Shown one piece after another: positions 60,833-64,000 of a stretch of DNA of 64,000 nt. This DNA is from Xestospongia bergquistia (taxonomy: Eukaryota > Porifera > Demospongiae > Haplosclerida > Petrosiidae). Made by a program: the position numbers and the translations under genes. The DNA lies in contig OZ014419.1 of NCBI GenBank assembly GCA_963965975.1, forward strand, positions 1 through 64,000. Reading direction: 5' to 3'. The notes under the pieces are model-generated. The model searched no databases. It was given only the letters and a program-made list of their open reading frames with translations, and was not told where the DNA came from. Each line of letters begins with the position of its first letter. The first letter of the stretch is position 1.

Positions 60833-63800
60833 ATGACTATGAATATTGTATTAGGTTATCTTGTCTTGTTCCTTATTGTGACAAAATGTTGGTGCTGTTC
60901 TGTTGATGGTTGCAATAAGATTTCTCTACAATATTCTCACTCAGAAGACACCTACCTACAACTTATTAAATGCCATCATTGGTGCTTGAAACAGGTATCT
61001 ACTAATAATAATTCTTTATTATATTTTTCTTTTATGACTCTTCTGTTCACTTTATAAAGTATCAAGTGAAGTTACCAGTAAGTTAATATCTACTGTATGA
61101 GAGTGGACACCAAAATTTGTTTTGACTAGATTTTAACATGAAATGTCATTTAGACAGACAGCTTCCCATATTATCAGTGTAGGTGTATGTATATGTTGAA
61201 TGAGACTATGTCTCACACCAGGCCTGTATAATTCATTACATGAGGTGATCATTCCTGTGGTGGCTTCTTAAATAAAACATACATACAATAAGTTTGTTGT
61301 CTTATAATTGCAGCAGATGTAGTTCTGCTTCATGTCTAGTTGTAAACATGCTAAAACTCCCTATAGCATCTTTAGCCAAGGGGTATCTATGACTTTCATC
61401 TACTCCCAGACAACACAGTGTAGGGGTAGCAAGTTTTAAGTGGGCAATCTTCCATTTTAAGTATAATCACTAAACATTTAATGGAGAGGTGTTAAAATCG
61501 TTCGTTTTTTTCAGCCAGTTTTGGACACCTATCCAGTTTGGCCATCCCTCAATAATAGTGTATTAACTGCTAACTGTCACAAATATCAAAAGGTATACTG
61601 ACAATCAAGCACTGCATCATTCCCTGTGACATACACAACAGGTAGAGATATGTCGATTGGGTTGCTTAGTGAGGTTTCAGTTCCCTTCCTTAACAACCAA
61701 TAAATGTCGAGACAATTGTGTAAGCATACCACATGTAATGTATATCTTATTATTCTAACATAGTCTTCAAAATGTCATCAAAGTTGTGGTGGTAAAGATT
61801 CTTGTTCAATTCAAGATAGTAGTTGTCAAAGAAAATGTGTAGGTCAAAGAATTAAACCTTGTTATTTATTATGTTGTTAATTATAGAGAAAGACATATTG
61901 TAGAAAAGGTTGTGAATACTTTCAAGATAATGTACAAGGTATTACCTCAGAGTGAACTTTCATAATACTGTATTGACAATGTTAATAGACTCAGCTCCTT
62001 CATCACCATTAAGTCCACCCATTCTACAATTGTTACCATCATCTAAAGGAAATGAGTATTCTTATTCTGTAAAATTTCCTGAAAGTGGCATACCACAAGA
62101 TGATAATATTACTGGTTGGGTCAATTTTTTGTTTAAAGTATCAGATTTAAAAGAAGGTGTTACACGTTATTACTGGCAGGTAAGGTAAATGTTTTGTAAC
62201 AACATCAAAGTGATGTTTGCCATTATAGACTGACCTAACTCAACCTTTAAGGTTATCTGCTTTTGTTTGCCGTGAAATACAAGTGTCTGTTGCTATTGTC
62301 ACATATTCTAATCATTCGGAGTATTCTCCACAAGCTATATTGTGTGTGTATAAAGGTCAGACTTAATTTGTATGGGTGTTGGTAACGATATTTGTATTAA
62401 ATAACAACTCTCAAAGTAAAAAGTAATTAGTATGTGGTATTGCATTTCTTTAAACTTTCTGTTTATATTATTAGACTTGGTACTCCTACTAATGCTGGCA
62501 TTGATAAAATAATTTTAATTACTTACAGGTAATCAATATCCATCTCAAGTGAATCCAAATCAAATTAGTCTACAATATCAAGAAGACACTCGATTTGGTT
62601 ATCTTGGTTATGCAATAATCTTTGTTTCGTGGGAAAAACCACAAGGTTAATTGTTGTTATTCCTTGAGTTCACATGTTTATTGTCCCATTAATTACTACA
62701 ATACATATTAGGACATGAATTTATTAGTTCCTACAGTTTACATGTGTTATCAGCCAAACCAGAGTGTGGTGGTAAATATCAATTATATTCATTTAAACCC
62801 ATTTCACAGGTAACATGACACTATATAATATGTTATGTGAATATATTTACTACCAGAGTAATACTTCTTTGGTAATTCAAGCTAATCAACAAACCAATTT
62901 TCCACGGTTTGGTTGTGAATATTATTTAAAAGTATGTTACTTCATTATATGAGTGTGTCATATTATCAATATTATGTAGATCATGAGCTATCCTTCAAAT
63001 AATAATAAAGGCACTCAAATAGCCATGAACCCAAAATGTGAGTCTGTTATACACTCAATAATACTTTATTAACTGACTAAATAGTGACAGGGCCAGCACC
63101 TCAATTAGAACTTAATTGTTCTGTTCTACAATGGAATGGTAATAGGTCTTTAGATATCAGCATGAACTGGACTATAACTGTTGATTACACATGGCAAAAG
63201 ACATTACAAGAGTTTCAAATAGAACAAATTGGATTAAATAAAACTAAAATTTATGTTGTGAGTGTTTACATTCAATATAAGTCTAGAACATTACTTTTCA
63301 TTAGACTACTCAATCAAAAGGTTACATTGTAAGATTGGATGACCCCATAAAAGACCCTATTCAACTAATGGTAAGACAGTTAGTATCACTGAATTAAACA
63401 TCAACAATGATCTAGTTAACACCCATTAAAAACCCAAAGTACTTTTGGCGTCTTCTACCATATCCAAAGACTTGTATTATACCACCTAATATATTTGTTA
63501 ACATCACATCTGACAATGTCACTCTCAATGTGACATGGACACAATCAATATTGTCTACACACATTGAACTATATATTAGTGGGGGCCCAATCACATACCC
63601 TCCACATCAAAAAGAAGCTATCTATCACAAAATAATTGAGGTTAGCTAATGATTCCCTCCTACATTAACTAAACTAAATATATTAATGTAGGCTAATCTA
63701 TCCTCAATATCTCTGACAATTCAAGAATTAAAGAGAAGCTGTCTATTTTTATGGGTATTGTATCATAACTAGACTACATTACTATTAGTTTCAATGTTAT

Positions 63801-64000
63801 AGGTCAGAACATGGAGGCACGATACAGCTAATCATTGGGGTGAACCCCAATTAATTAACAAAAATTGTAAAACTAATAAAGGAGGTATGAATAATATTTT
63901 CAGATTAGTCTCGTTTCAAATATTAATCATAGCATGTAATTCAATTATGGAAGATCGATTAACACAACTGGAAAAACAGTAATTATTTGACATTGAAACT
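60833..64000 (+). CDS. receptor D: Cys-rich/FN3 receptor, cut by window end
   Basis: The 5' part of a fourth related gene. Signal peptide MTMNIVLGYLVLFLIVTKC (an internal ATG at 60839 is possible); Cys-rich exons (CCSVDGCNKISLQYSHS, IKCHHWCLKQ, LTTNKCRDNC, CHQSCGGKDSCSIQDSS, CQRKCRKTYCRKGCEYF); then FN3-like domains (SYSVKFPESGIPQDDN, LKEGVTRYYWQ, YLGYAIIFVSWEKPQG, DISMNWTITVDYTW, NVTLNVTWTQS). The plan equals receptors A-C; the shared sentence 'RYYWQ/RYLWQ' ends one FN3 exon in B and D. No membrane span or kinase is reached before 64000, so whether D is a kinase cannot be told. Confidence 0.8.

Noticed and set aside
1..64000. tRNA, rRNA or intact transposon genes
   Set aside because: No cloverleaf, rRNA-like or transposase/reverse-transcriptase sequence was recognised on reading either strand.

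Overview
The window is animal nuclear DNA, most likely from a demosponge close to Amphimedon queenslandica. This rests on AT-rich spacers, very short introns (mostly 40-70 bp), genes packed with almost no space between them, and animal-only families (integrin beta, CREB, BARD1/BABAM1, LRRFIP). A cluster of receptor tyrosine kinases with fibronectin-III ectodomains also fits the RTK expansion known in sponges. The species is inferred; the animal origin is clear. Gene models were built by hand by joining reading frames across GT..AG introns and matching family motifs.

Region 1 (1-9186) is repeat-rich and gene-poor. It holds a ~340-bp satellite (seven copies), a decayed prominin-like 3' end, an array built around TTGGCGCCAA, two shorter duplications, a broken inositol-monophosphatase fragment, mononucleotide and dinucleotide tracts, and one unassigned short ORF.

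Region 2 (9187-42211) is dense housekeeping and signalling DNA: ATP9-type P4-ATPase (33 exons) with an antisense ankyrin/armadillo (ANKAR-like) gene nested in intron 16; a small orphan gene; INTS3; BARD1; a CREB-type bZIP factor; VPS41; TRMT10; a decayed gene; an M14 carboxypeptidase; a small membrane protein; integrin beta; an LRR protein; a MUL1-like GIDE protein without RING; LRRFIP; and NAA20. Convergent neighbours meet stop to stop (ATP9/orphan with no gap, INTS3/BARD1 one base apart). Divergent neighbours share spacers of about 120-300 bp (orphan/INTS3, BARD1/CREB, LRRFIP/NAA20).

Region 3 (42273-64000) is an accessory cell-surface cluster. It has a fibrinogen-like secreted protein and four related receptors (A +, B -, C -, D + and cut by the window end) sharing an N-terminal cysteine-rich block and FN3-like repeats. 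B and C end in tyrosine kinases; A ends in a short kinase-free tail. BABAM1 (MERIT40) and two further copies of the small membrane family, one broken, lie between A and B. The most interesting points are the kinase/non-kinase receptor set, the duplicated stalk exons in receptor C, the small membrane-protein family, the nested overlapping ANKAR gene and the RING-less MUL1 relative.
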